Source of the DNA: Anaerolineales bacterium
Lineage (GTDB): Bacteria; Chloroflexota; Anaerolineae; Anaerolineales; Villigracilaceae
Assembly: GCA_030834895.1 (NCBI GenBank)
Contig: JAUQXA010000024.1
Coordinates: 372,001-436,000 of the forward strand
Reading direction: 5' to 3'
DNA length: 64,000 bases
The position numbers were made by a program, and so were the translations under genes. The notes below the pieces were generated by a model. The model saw nothing but the letters and a program-made list of their open reading frames with translations. It made no database searches and was not told where the DNA came from. Numbering within the stretch: the stretch's first letter is position 1; every line of letters begins with the position of its first letter. Below, piece by piece: positions 25,112-34,049 of the stretch.

Positions 25112-25558
25112 ATGTCTACTGTTCGTAATCTATTGGATGCAAAACCGTCAGCGTCGAATTATTCCGTTGAATCATCCGATACCGTCCTGAACGCCGTCAA
25201 GATGATGGTGGATGCGAGGATTGGAGCCGTGCTGGTGACGGAAGGTGGAAAGGTCGTCGGTATTTACACCGAGCGCGATTACCTGCGGAAGGGCGAGAAC
25301 GAGGGCCGCGTGGCAAAAGATACAAAGATCAAGGATGTAATGGTATCCAAAATGATCACCGTTACAAAGGACACGTCGCTCGAACAGTGCATGGCGCTGA
25401 TGCGGCAATACGGCATCCGTCACCTGCCTGTTGTGGAAAAGGACCAACTTCTGGGAGTGATTTCCATGCGTGATGTCATATCTGCTGTCCTCGATGACAA
25501 AGATATAGAAATTCGTGGACTGGAAAACTACATCATGGGTTCGGGTTTTCAGTCGTAA
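25112..25558 (+). CDS. Two-CBS-domain protein
   Basis: A 148-residue protein made of one CBS pair: VRNLLDAKPSASNYSVESSD with GAVLVTEGGKVVGIYTERDY, and IKDVMVSKMITVTKDTSLEQ with HLPVVEKDQLLGVISMRDV. Such stand-alone Bateman modules bind adenine nucleotides and regulate partner proteins. AAAGGAGG precedes the ATG, and it has its own strong terminator, so it is probably monocistronic. No partner can be assigned. It is unrelated at motif level to the CBS-HATPase protein at 10516 beyond the shared domain. Confidence 0.88.
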   Translation: MSTVRNLLDAKPSASNYSVESSDTVLNAVKMMVDARIGAVLVTEGGKVVGIYTERDYLRKGENEGRVAKDTKIKDVMVSKMITVTKDTSLEQCMALMRQYGIRHLPVVEKDQLLGVISMRDVISAVLDDKDIEIRGLENYIMGSGFQS

Positions 25559-25582
25559 GCAAACCTCACATTCCCTTTTCAG

Positions 25583-25624
25583 AAAAAAACAGCGGTGGAT
25601 GTAGGTTTCCACTGCTGTTTTTTT
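25583..25624 (+). terminator. Rho-independent terminator after the CBS gene
   Basis: A 13-bp stem (AAACAGCGGTGGA with TCCACTGCTGTTT, one G-T pair) is extended by A/T tracts and followed by seven T. It may also work on the opposite strand. Confidence 0.9.
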
Positions 25625-25673
25625 ATATTAATCAGGTTGTAGTCAAGCCTGTTGTACTGGTAAAATCCCTTCC

Positions 25674-27296
25674 ATGCTTTTTTATAGAAACAACACACCG
25701 ACAATTATTATAAATTTCCTTCTGGTCACTGTTTTACTTGTTTCGTGTGCTCCTGTAACAAATCAATCAGTCACCTACCCAACCTACGATCCGTTCCTGC
25801 CGCTTCAAGCGGAAACATCGATGCCTGTCGGCGTATCCACTGCCATCGAAGCGAACTCGCCCCCGTCTCCCACGGAGACAGTCACTGCCACGCGTGAGCC
25901 GACACCCACCCGCGCTCCGCTATCCATCATACTTCCCTCTCTCGTTCCAACCGACCAGCCTCTTAATACACCCACGCCAGACGCTGAACGCGTGCTGCCA
26001 ACCCCGCGTCAGAATGCGGAACAATATATGGTGCAGGAAGGCGACACCCTGGGGTTCATTGCCGAGCGTTATGGCATTAGTGTCAAGACTTTAATGGAGA
26101 CCAATAACATTACCGACCCAAACCTGCTTTATGTCGGAATGGTACTAAACGTCCCTGCGCCAAATCCCGGAGACAGGGGCGACTCTTTCAAGGTCATCCC
26201 CGATTCAGAACTGGTCTATGGCCCGGCCGGGGTATATTTCAACATCGAAAGTTTTATCAATAGTCAGAACGGCTATCTTGAAACCTACGAACAGGATGTG
26301 GATGGCTTTACCCTTTCGGGGTACGAAATTGTGTGGATCGTTGCCCGCAACTATTCGGTCAACCCGCGCCTGTTGTTGTCCTTGCTGGAATATCAAAGCG
26401 GCTGGGTGACCAATCCCGCGCCTTTCAACACCGCCTATCCTATGGGGTTGGCGGATGAAGGACGTTATGGCTTGTATCGTCAACTTGCCTGGGCGGCGGA
26501 CAATTTGAATCGCGGCTACTATCTCTGGAAGGCAAATGCTGCTTCGACCTGGGTGATGAACGACGGCACGGTCACACCGATTGATCCCACCATCAATGCC
26601 GGCACCGCGGCCGTGCAATACTTTTTTTCAAAACTCGACGATCTTTCTACCTGGCGGCAGGATGTCAGTGGCACGGGATTGTTTCTCACATATTATGTTT
26701 TCTTTGGCAACCCGTTTGATTATGCCATCGAGCCGTTGATCCCGCCTTCGGTGACGCAACCGCCGATGTATTTTCCTTTCCACAAGGGCGAGACCTGGTA
26801 TTTCACCGGCGGGCCGCATGGCGGATGGGATTCGGGTTCGGCCTGGGCCTCGCTCGATTTTGCTCCGCCCGGCGACAATGGCTCCTGTCTTGCAAGTCCG
26901 CTGTGGGTGACGGCCATGGCCGATGGCTTGGTTCTGCGGGCTTCGAATGGTGCTTTGATACAAGATCTGGATAATGACGGTTATGAACAAACGGGTTGGG
27001 TAATCCTCTATATGCACATCGCCGAAGATGGACGTGTGGAACCCGGCGAGTACGTTTATGCGGGCGAGCGTATCGGACATCCGTCTTGTGAGGGCGGCGT
27101 CTCGAATGCCACACACGTTCACATTGCGCGGAAGTACAGCGGCGAGTGGATTGCTGCCGGTGGGCCCATGCCCTTCAATCTTGATGGATGGATTGCCAGT
27201 GCGGGTAGCGTTGAATACGACGGCTACCTCACGCGTGGTGGACAGACCATTGAAGCATGGGATGGGGCTAACGAGATCAACCAGGTTTACCGTTGA
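25674..27296 (+). CDS. LysM/M23-type lipoprotein, paralogue 1
   Basis: 540 residues. A lipoprotein signal ends in LLVTVLLVSC; a Pro/Thr-rich stalk (residues 30-115) follows. A LysM domain (about 118-165, YMVQEGDTLGFIAERYG) should bind peptidoglycan-like glycans. A long middle region contains YSVNPRLLLSLLEYQSGWV, reminiscent of lysozyme-like Glu sites. The C-terminal peptidase_M23-like domain (about 360-520) keeps plausible Zn ligands: GGPHGGW with SLDFAPPGD, YMHIAEDG, and THVHIARKY. TAAAAT lies 7 bases before the ATG with no ribosome site, so the mRNA may be leaderless. First of three tandem paralogues, probably cell-wall hydrolases anchored outside the membrane. Confidence 0.82.
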   Translation: MLFYRNNTPTIIINFLLVTVLLVSCAPVTNQSVTYPTYDPFLPLQAETSMPVGVSTAIEANSPPSPTETVTATREPTPTRAPLSIILPSLVPTDQPLNTPTPDAERVLPTPRQNAEQYMVQEGDTLGFIAERYGISVKTLMETNNITDPNLLYVGMVLNVPAPNPGDRGDSFKVIPDSELVYGPAGVYFNIESFINSQNGYLETYEQDVDGFTLSGYEIVWIVARNYSVNPRLLLSLLEYQSGWVTNPAPFNTAYPMGLADEGRYGLYRQLAWAADNLNRGYYLWKANAASTWVMNDGTVTPIDPTINAGTAAVQYFFSKLDDLSTWRQDVSGTGLFLTYYVFFGNPFDYAIEPLIPPSVTQPPMYFPFHKGETWYFTGGPHGGWDSGSAWASLDFAPPGDNGSCLASPLWVTAMADGLVLRASNGALIQDLDNDGYEQTGWVILYMHIAEDGRVEPGEYVYAGERIGHPSCEGGVSNATHVHIARKYSGEWIAAGGPMPFNLDGWIASAGSVEYDGYLTRGGQTIEAWDGANEINQVYR

Positions 27297-27331
27297 TTCA
27301 TCCATTCTTAATCCAGGCGGATATAATTCAC

Positions 27332-29005
27332 ATGCCCATGTATCGCACTCACGTCATTATCATTATTGCTTCGTTGATGTTATCAGCCTGTGCGTCAACT
27401 CCGGTTTCGCTTTGGGGGGTTGTGGAGACGCCTACGCCGGATTTGTTGCACTCAATGGAATCCGCTATCGACCCCTTTTTTGTTCATGATGTTCCAATGG
27501 TTTTCCCTACTTCCACCGCCTTGCCCGAAGTTGAGACGGAAGCCGCCTATACTCCCACCCCAGCTCCAACACCTGATGGCTTTCCAACATCTGCCCCGCC
27601 AACTGCCAATGTTCCTGTGTATGATAAGGCGCCGTTCCTGTACTATGCTCAAAGCGGCGATATGCTTTCGGCTGTGGCCAGCAGGTTTGGGGTCGACGAA
27701 TCCGAGATCATCTCGGATGCCGACCTGACTCGCACAACGTTGATCGATTCCGGCACTTTGCTCGTCATTCCCAATCGAATTGCAGAAGAAATGTCGCCCA
27801 ATGTTCAGATCATGCCCGACGCCGAAGTGATCTTTTCATTCACCGCCACCGACTTCAACGTGGCGGACTATGTCAAACAGCAGGGCGGCTACCTGAGTAA
27901 ATTCAAGGATTATCTTGGTTCCACCGGCTGGATCAACGGCGACAAGGCAATCGAACGTCTTGCCATCGAGAATTCCATTAATCCACGGTTGTTGCTCGGA
28001 CTTTTGGAATTCGAGAGCCGTTGGGTGCGCGGCCAGCCTGTGGATCAAGTCCACACCGATTATCCGATGGGCTTCGAGGATTATCGTTACAAAGGCATGA
28101 CTGTGCAAATGGTATGGGCGATCAATAATATGGCAATTGCCTATTATGGCTGGCGGGCGGGGACAATCACGCAATTGGAATTCTCCGATGGCTCCACACT
28201 TCGCCTTGACCCGCGCCTGAACGCCGGTACAGTTGCTGTTCAGTACCTGTTTTCGCGGGAACATAGCCGCTCGGAATGGGAGCAGATCATCGACCCGAAT
28301 TCAGGCTTCCCTGCCATGTACTCGGAAATGTTCGGCGATCCCTGGGCGCGCGCCGATGCCATTCCCCCAATCTTTCCAGCGGCACTGAACCAACCACCTC
28401 TTACCCTTCCTTTTGACCCCGGCGTGGAATGGAGCGTAACCGGCGGACCGCACAACGCCTGGGGACAAATCAACCCCAATATTTACGATACGACGCATAC
28501 TGTTTTTGCCGCCATTGATTTCGCCCCTGCCACCGATCATGGAGGTTGTGATCCAACCACCACCTGGGTCACTGCCGCCTCCCCCGGACTGGTTGTGCGT
28601 TCTGACAACGGTGCTGTAATGGTGGATCTCGACGGTGACGGATACGAACAAACCGGCTGGAACCTGCTCTACATGCACATTGCCAGGAAAGATCGTGTTC
28701 CCGCGGGGACATGGCTGGAGGTGAATGACCGCATTGGGCATGCATCGTGCGAGGGAGGCGTATCCACTGGTACACACCTTCACTTTACAAGAAAATATAA
28801 CGGCGAATGGGTCACAGCCGATGGTCCAATCCCCTTTATCATGGATGGCTGGCGCGTGATTGCAGGTGAGAAGGCCTATGAAGGAAAATTGGTTCGAGGA
28901 GATCAGATAGTCGTTGCGGACCCGGTTGGGCAGAAGTGGTCGAATATTTTCCGCGACGACCCCAACTCTACTCCCGAAGCCACCCCGGTAGCCAATGAAC
29001 AATAG
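27332..29005 (+). CDS. LysM/M23-type lipoprotein, paralogue 2
   Basis: About 557 residues from the ATG at 27332 (or 27338); the frame is open upstream to 27293, but the signal peptide with lipobox LMLSAC fits these starts. Same order as its neighbours: Pro/Thr-rich stalk, LysM (YYAQSGDMLSAVASRFGVDE), middle region with INPRLLLGLLEFESRWVRG, and a C-terminal M23-like domain (VTGGPHNAWGQ, FAAIDFAPATDHG, YMHIARKD, THLHFTRKYNGEW). The last segment is closer to the classical HLHF form than in the other two copies. TATAAT ends 4 bases before the ATG. It overlaps paralogue 3 by 11 bases. Confidence 0.82.
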   Translation: MPMYRTHVIIIIASLMLSACASTPVSLWGVVETPTPDLLHSMESAIDPFFVHDVPMVFPTSTALPEVETEAAYTPTPAPTPDGFPTSAPPTANVPVYDKAPFLYYAQSGDMLSAVASRFGVDESEIISDADLTRTTLIDSGTLLVIPNRIAEEMSPNVQIMPDAEVIFSFTATDFNVADYVKQQGGYLSKFKDYLGSTGWINGDKAIERLAIENSINPRLLLGLLEFESRWVRGQPVDQVHTDYPMGFEDYRYKGMTVQMVWAINNMAIAYYGWRAGTITQLEFSDGSTLRLDPRLNAGTVAVQYLFSREHSRSEWEQIIDPNSGFPAMYSEMFGDPWARADAIPPIFPAALNQPPLTLPFDPGVEWSVTGGPHNAWGQINPNIYDTTHTVFAAIDFAPATDHGGCDPTTTWVTAASPGLVVRSDNGAVMVDLDGDGYEQTGWNLLYMHIARKDRVPAGTWLEVNDRIGHASCEGGVSTGTHLHFTRKYNGEWVTADGPIPFIMDGWRVIAGEKAYEGKLVRGDQIVVADPVGQKWSNIFRDDPNSTPEATPVANEQ

Positions 29006-30482
29006 GTCTGGAACCACCGTCTGGCGGGCAATCAGCCTGACATTGATTTTCTTTCTCTTTCTCGCCTCATGCAACCTTAGGGTTACATACGCCCCACCTG
29101 TCTCGATTGCCACTTCCGTTGTTGACCTTTCGTCCTTCCAGCCGACCCCGCTTCCTGTGCGCGGAATCTACAAACCCGGTGAATTGGTGGATTACACTGC
29201 CCAATCGGGCGACACCCTACCGGCGCTTGCTTCACGCTTCAACACCACGGTGGACGAAATCCTCGAAGCCAATCCGTTCATTCCGCGCGACGCAACCACC
29301 ATGCCGCCCGGCATGCCGATAAAAATCCCCATTTATTTTCGCGCGCTGTGGGCAAGCCCCTTCCAGATCATTCCCGACCACGCTTTTGTGGATGGTCCCA
29401 CCGTGATTGGGTTTAATACCTCAGCTTATCTCGAATCTCAGCCAGGTTGGTTGAAGAATTACCGCGTGTATGCCAGCGGAAAGTGGCGTTCCGGCGGTGA
29501 GATGGTCGATTTTGTTGCCACCAATTACAGCATCAACCCACGCCTGTTGCTTGCCCTCCTGGAATATCAGGGTGGTGCGTTGACACAATCCGAGCCTCCC
29601 GTAAAAAAGAACCTGCTTGGCTTTGCGCGGCTCTATTGGGAAAGCCCTTATCTACAACTGGTCATTGCCGCCAACACCCTCAACAACGGATATTATGGCT
29701 GGCGAACGGGAAACTTAATCGACTTCGAGAGGATTGACGGTACTCTGATCCGTCCAGACCCCTGGCAGAATGCCGCCTCCGTTTCGTTGCAGTATTATTT
29801 TTCGCAGGTGCTTGCGGGTGACGATTACACCCGCGCTGTCGGAACTGATGGATTGATTCGGACCTACAAGGATTTCTTTGGCAATCCCTGGAGCGACTCC
29901 ACTGTGATCATCCCCGGCAGTTTGCAGCAGCCTGAATTCCGGCTTCCGTTCCAGCCCGACCAGACCTGGTACTACACTGGCGGACCACACACTGGCTGGG
30001 GGACAGGCGAACCGTTGGCAGCTGTGGACTTCGCCCCGCCGGGCGACACATCCGGTTGTTTCATCGCTGAAGAAAAATACTTTGCCACCGCCGTGGCGGA
30101 TGGACTCATTGTGCGCTCCGCTATTGACGGGGTGGCGCTCGACCTGGACAAGGATGGCAACGAGCGCACGGGTTGGGTCATCTTTTATTTGCATCTTGCC
30201 GCCAAACAGCGTGCCCCCCTCGGCGCGGAGTTGAGGGCGGGTGACCTCATCGGCTATCCATCCTGCGAGGGCGGACGTTCCACAGGCACGCATGTTCACA
30301 TTGCGCGAAAATACAACGGAGAGTGGATTATCGCTGACAGCCCGATCCCCCTGAAAGTAGGTGGCTGGCTGGTGCACAATGGTCCCCGCGAATATTTAGG
30401 GACCATAACCAAAAGCGGTTCGGTTGTCACTGCTAGTGAATTTGGCGAGTCTTTCACGGCCATCAGCGGAAGTTACCCGTAA
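28995..30482 (+). CDS. LysM/M23-type lipoprotein, paralogue 3
   Basis: 495 residues, the shortest copy because its stalk is short. Signal peptide with lipobox FLFLASC; LysM (DYTAQSGDTLPALASRFNTT); middle region INPRLLLALLEYQGGALTQ; M23-like end with TGGPHTGWGTG, AAVDFAPPGDTSG, YLHLAAKQ and THVHIARKYNGEW. The His, Asp and His-x-His residues needed for Zn are all present. The start overlaps the previous paralogue by 11 bases, indicating co-translation. The next gene is convergent, and a 9-bp inverted repeat (CACCCACAC/GTGTGGGTG, 30540-30567) inside its 3' end could help end both transcripts. Confidence 0.82.
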   Translation: MNNRSGTTVWRAISLTLIFFLFLASCNLRVTYAPPVSIATSVVDLSSFQPTPLPVRGIYKPGELVDYTAQSGDTLPALASRFNTTVDEILEANPFIPRDATTMPPGMPIKIPIYFRALWASPFQIIPDHAFVDGPTVIGFNTSAYLESQPGWLKNYRVYASGKWRSGGEMVDFVATNYSINPRLLLALLEYQGGALTQSEPPVKKNLLGFARLYWESPYLQLVIAANTLNNGYYGWRTGNLIDFERIDGTLIRPDPWQNAASVSLQYYFSQVLAGDDYTRAVGTDGLIRTYKDFFGNPWSDSTVIIPGSLQQPEFRLPFQPDQTWYYTGGPHTGWGTGEPLAAVDFAPPGDTSGCFIAEEKYFATAVADGLIVRSAIDGVALDLDKDGNERTGWVIFYLHLAAKQRAPLGAELRAGDLIGYPSCEGGRSTGTHVHIARKYNGEWIIADSPIPLKVGGWLVHNGPREYLGTITKSGSVVTASEFGESFTAISGSYP

Positions 30483-30529
30483 CTTGACAATTTTTCTATC
30501 GTGGTCCGGCGAGGATGAGATGGTCTCGT

Positions 30530-31399
30530 TTACCGCTGCTCACCCACACTTGCGTGTTGGTGTGGGTGTCTCTGGTGAATTTGAATTTCGACCTGGACCT
30601 CGATCTGCCCTTGGATGAATATCCTTGCCTTCCCTTTGATCTCGACCTTGCCTCCATCCTTGATCGATAGAATCAATTCACCTGGGCGTTGTGAGTTTTG
30701 ATAGGCGGTCATTGTCTTTTTGCCCAGTTGCCTGCCCCAGTAATTTGCCAGCACTGTATGCACTGACCCTGTAACGGGGTCTTCATCCACTCCGTACCAG
30801 GGGTTGAAATAGCGGCTCTCGAAATCATGTTGCTTTGAAAGTTTTGTGATGCCTATGCCGTAGTCGCTTTTGCCTTTGCTTTCCTTCATTCTTCGATAAT
30901 CTGGCTTTATATTTCGCAGGTCGACTCCCTCGTTGAGGATGAGGATGACCTTCCTCGTGTTCACTCCCTGAATGCAGGTTTTGATCTCCCGCAGGTTGAA
31001 GAACTCATAAAACTCTGGATCGATGTCGATGACTTTATACTCGTCCAGCAGAAACAACATCGCGATGTTTTCCTCTTCATCCTGATTGACTATGATTGTC
31101 CCGTCTTTGTAAGAAAACTTTATCTCGCTCAGCTCGGGGTGTTTGTAGAAAATGACCTTCGACGCTCCCAACGTGGCATGTCCACAGAGCGGGACTTCCG
31201 TCAACGGCGCAAACCAGCGGAGGGAAAACTCGCCGTGACCTGTCTGCCTGACAAATGCCGTCTCTGACTTGTTGATATCGAAGGCGATCTTTTGCATCAA
31301 GTCTAGCGGCAGGTCTTGGTATAACAAGACCACGCCCGCAGGGTTTCCGCAGGCAATCTCCTCGGTGAAGGCGTTGACAATGTAGGTTTCCAGTTTCAT
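30530..31399 (-). CDS. PhzF-family isomerase/epimerase-like protein
   Basis: A 289-residue member of the PhzF superfamily (diaminopimelate-epimerase fold). Typical segments are YIVNAFTEEIACGNPAGVV at the N-terminus, NKSETAFV (catalytic Glu near residue 46), LRWFAPLTEVPLCGHATLGA, and in the second half SRYFNPWYGVDEDPVTGSVH. Most members have no known substrate, so a phenazine role should not be assumed. The last 15 residues (His/Gln-rich) are coded by a hairpin-forming stretch and look unusual. It starts 9 bases after the PH-domain gene. Confidence 0.86.
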   Translation of the reverse strand: MKLETYIVNAFTEEIACGNPAGVVLLYQDLPLDLMQKIAFDINKSETAFVRQTGHGEFSLRWFAPLTEVPLCGHATLGASKVIFYKHPELSEIKFSYKDGTIIVNQDEEENIAMLFLLDEYKVIDIDPEFYEFFNLREIKTCIQGVNTRKVILILNEGVDLRNIKPDYRRMKESKGKSDYGIGITKLSKQHDFESRYFNPWYGVDEDPVTGSVHTVLANYWGRQLGKKTMTAYQNSQRPGELILSIKDGGKVEIKGKARIFIQGQIEVQVEIQIHQRHPHQHASVGEQR

Positions 31400-31408
31400 G
31401 ATTCCAAA

Positions 31409-31963
31409 TCAAATACCTTCTCTTTGCATGTGTTGTATCTTTTGGTAAACCATTCTTGCATTGTCGATCATCTCGAAACTTGGCGCAACGGGATATTTGC
31501 TTGGAAATCCGCTTATATACATCCAAGACATCGGATGGGAAGTACCGAAAGTGATCGTCCCTTTGTTGTTGCTCCTGTTGGTTATGTTGATTTCCGTCAA
31601 TTGGCGCAGTTTCAGCGTTTTTACGCTCTGATTGAATAAGCCCGATACAATGATAACTCGTTCATTCGTGAGGGCGTAGTATGTTCTGCTGCGTTGCTCC
31701 ATGTCGACGAAGAACCTGCCAAAGATAATGTAGAGTCCCACTAAAACAAATGGAATACCCCAAAACATGGCGAAGAGCGGTGCGCCACTTGTTACAACGC
31801 TAAACTCCCAGAACATTGCAAAACCACCCCACATGAGGCTGAAAGGAATCATGATGGCATCCCCGGGTCTCAACATTAGACCTTGTTGGGGTTGTCCGCT
31901 CCAGATGATTCTCTCACCGGGGTTCAACTCGTAACGAAATTTATCAGCTGTATTTTCAAACAT
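31409..31963 (-). CDS. Bacterial PH-domain membrane protein
   Basis: 184 residues from the ATG at 31963, preceded by GGAGA; an ATG at 31978 overlaps that site. After ELNPGERIIWSGQPQQGLML come two hydrophobic segments (about 40-65 and 70-95), then a bacterial PH-like domain: RTYYALTNERVIIVSGLFNQ, SVKTLKLRQLTEINIT, GTITFGTSHP. Such proteins are membrane associated, and their ligands are unknown. The C-terminal stretch is helical. It is in a minus-strand set with the J-domain gene upstream and PhzF downstream, without an evident shared role. Confidence 0.75.
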   Translation of the reverse strand: MFENTADKFRYELNPGERIIWSGQPQQGLMLRPGDAIMIPFSLMWGGFAMFWEFSVVTSGAPLFAMFWGIPFVLVGLYIIFGRFFVDMEQRSRTYYALTNERVIIVSGLFNQSVKTLKLRQLTEINITNRSNNKGTITFGTSHPMSWMYISGFPSKYPVAPSFEMIDNARMVYQKIQHMQREGI

Positions 31964-32008
31964 ATTGTCTCCATACATCTGTCTGGATGAGGGAACTCGC
32001 GTCCCAGA

Positions 32009-32761
32009 TTATTGCGCCTTTACCTTTGTAAATTCCCATTCGTGGCCGCAATGTGTGCATCTGCATCTTATCCTGTATTTTTCTTCCCAGCTTATTTGTT
32101 TGTTTTCGCCATACCCGCGTTCGCGCGTGTTGAATATGCCCAATAGCTTTTGCTCTAGGATTTCAGCAGTCCAAAGTCGATTGCATTTCGGGCACTTGGA
32201 TTCGTTTACAATCCCAAATATTTGCCAAAACAGGATGTAGGCAGCTAAACCGCCGCCGATGGTCCAGCCGCCAAGCCAAACAATCATAAATAAACTGAAC
32301 TCGCCAGAATTAATTCCACTTATTAAGCTATTCAGGGCGGTAACTTCACCAGATACCCAGCCGACAAGCCAAAACCCTATGAAAAAAATTAGAAACCATC
32401 TTTTTTGGCTGGGGATTATTGTTTTCAATGAATCGCCCGGGTCATCCATTTTATGGCTTGCGGAAAATGGGTTTGCCGGCATTCTTTCTTTAACTGTAGC
32501 GTTGTCATTACCTCGTGCGGCGTTGTCCTCACGTTTAGGATACGGGTCGGAGCGTTCGAAATCGTACTTGTTTCGTTTTTGCGGATTCCCAAGGACACTG
32601 TACGCCTCGTTGATTTCTTGCATTTGCGTGCTTGACCGCATTCCCGGATTTTTGTCGGGATGGTTTTGCAGCGCCAGGCGGTGGTATGCCCCCCTAATCT
32701 CCGCCTGTGTGGCGGTCGGACTGACCTGTAATACCTTGTAGTAATCCTTTTTAGAGTTCAT
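32009..32761 (-). CDS. J-domain protein with membrane segments and zinc ribbon
   Basis: A 250-residue protein. A canonical J domain occupies residues 5-70 (DYYKVLQVSPTATQAEIRGA, HPDKNPG with the HPD motif, EINEAYSVLGNPQKRNKYD), able to stimulate a DnaK/Hsp70. A polar linker is followed by two hydrophobic segments (about 128-150 and 160-185) and a C-terminal Cys pair arrangement (KCPKCNRLW ... CRCTHCGHEW), probably a zinc ribbon. It lacks the Gly/Phe and DnaJ C-terminal domains, so it is a specialised J protein and not DnaJ itself. The client is unknown. Confidence 0.85.
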   Translation of the reverse strand: MNSKKDYYKVLQVSPTATQAEIRGAYHRLALQNHPDKNPGMRSSTQMQEINEAYSVLGNPQKRNKYDFERSDPYPKREDNAARGNDNATVKERMPANPFSASHKMDDPGDSLKTIIPSQKRWFLIFFIGFWLVGWVSGEVTALNSLISGINSGEFSLFMIVWLGGWTIGGGLAAYILFWQIFGIVNESKCPKCNRLWTAEILEQKLLGIFNTRERGYGENKQISWEEKYRIRCRCTHCGHEWEFTKVKAQ

Positions 32762-33011
32762 ATGACTGGTCGGTTTACCCGTTGGGGGATGGTAAATGCC
32801 CTATATATTGGTATACGTATTTGATTTGGAAAGGTGTTGTTGTCATGGAAGTTTTCCAGATGATATTCCCCGTAGGGTTGTGTGGACAATTTGTCGACAA
32901 AGTCGATTATACATCGCTCCACTTATTCCGTAATCGTTGCGTCAGTATATTGTAAGGAACAAATGCGTCTTCCAATCTCTACTTCCAAGTCATCCGTCAC
33001 ATTCAATGTCG

Positions 33012-33026
33012 TATAATTCCCCCATG
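33012..33026 (+). promoter_or_regulatory. TATAAT box adjacent to the AraC-type start
   Basis: TATAAT at 33012-33017 is followed by six pyrimidine-rich bases and the ATG at 33024, leaving no room for a leader or ribosome site. If used as a -10 box, transcription would begin at or next to the start codon. Confidence 0.5.
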
Positions 33027-33893
33027 CTTGACTCCCGATCCATCTACAAAGCCCGCGTGGACGCCGCCATTATGTTCATCACCGAACATCTGGCGGAGGA
33101 TTTGAGTCTGGAAGATATCGCCGAGGCGGCGCATTTTTCATCCTTCCATTTTCACCGCATCTTTTCCGCCATGGTCGGTGAGACGCCCCAACAGTTCCTC
33201 AACCGCGTGCGGTTGGAAAGGGCGGCGAATTATCTGGTCAAGAACCCTGCGCACTGCATCACGCAAATCGCCCTTGCCTGCGGATTTTCGTCACCAGCCA
33301 CCTTTGCCCGTTCCTTCAAAAAACATTTTGGAATCTCCGCTAACGAGTACCGCAAAGTGACCGACAAACCGATGTCGTCAGGAATTCTTCCCCCGAAAGA
33401 TGATGGGGAACTTCCAGAATCCACCGTCGAGATTCGCAATGTCCCAGCCTGGAACCTGATCTACGTCTCGAACTTGAAAGGCTATCGCCTTGAGCTAATT
33501 CAACAGGCGTGGAATCAGCTCTATCGTTGGGCGTCTGCCCGCGATCTGGTGACGGAGTCCACTCGTGCCATCGGCGTCTCTTTGGACGATCCGCTAATCA
33601 CCCCTGCCGAAAAGTGCCGCTACTATGCCTGTCTCTCCCTACCCGATGAGATTGTCCCCCAGCCACCGATTGGATTCATGAAACTGGCAGGCTCGAAGTG
33701 TGTTGTTGCCCACGTCACCTGTGCCGCCGAGCAGATTCGCGGCGTCTTCATGTATCTTTACCGCGACTGGCTTGTGGACAGCGGCTACCAGCCCGCCGAC
33801 CTTCCGCCGTATGAAGTGTACGAACCCAACCCCGAAACCACCCCAGTGGGGCAGTACACGCTGGATATTTGCATTCCCATCGTACCGCTTTGA
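33024..33893 (+). CDS. AraC-family regulator with GyrI-like effector domain
   Basis: 289 residues from the ATG at 33024; upstream in-frame codons back to 32937 lack conservation. The N-terminal AraC DNA-binding domain has two helix-turn-helix motifs (LAEDLSLEDIAEAAHFSSFH, then CITQIALACGFSSPATFARS with FKKHFGISANEYRK). The C-terminal 150 residues form a GyrI-like/AraC effector-binding domain beginning VEIRNVPAWNLIYVSNLKGY, as in Rob- and SoxS-like multidrug regulators of the domain order HTH then GyrI. The ligand is unknown. It may regulate the exporter genes downstream, but nothing in the sequence proves this. Confidence 0.9.
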   Translation: MLDSRSIYKARVDAAIMFITEHLAEDLSLEDIAEAAHFSSFHFHRIFSAMVGETPQQFLNRVRLERAANYLVKNPAHCITQIALACGFSSPATFARSFKKHFGISANEYRKVTDKPMSSGILPPKDDGELPESTVEIRNVPAWNLIYVSNLKGYRLELIQQAWNQLYRWASARDLVTESTRAIGVSLDDPLITPAEKCRYYACLSLPDEIVPQPPIGFMKLAGSKCVVAHVTCAAEQIRGVFMYLYRDWLVDSGYQPADLPPYEVYEPNPETTPVGQYTLDICIPIVPL

Positions 33894-34049
33894 TCGGAGT
33901 CAAAAGTCTCCTGACTTTTGAACTTCAACGACGGGAGTCGTCAGAGTCCATGTTTTTCGCAAGATTTGCAAAGTAGGAGGCAAGACCTGCAAAGCAGAAA
34001 ATCCACCCTGGGGGTATCCTTCGTCCGTTCAAATCAAACGGAGGACCAA

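Noticed and set aside
30530..31399. Phenazine biosynthesis
   Set aside because: Only a lone PhzF-family protein is present. Most of this family is unrelated to phenazines and no other phz gene is nearby.
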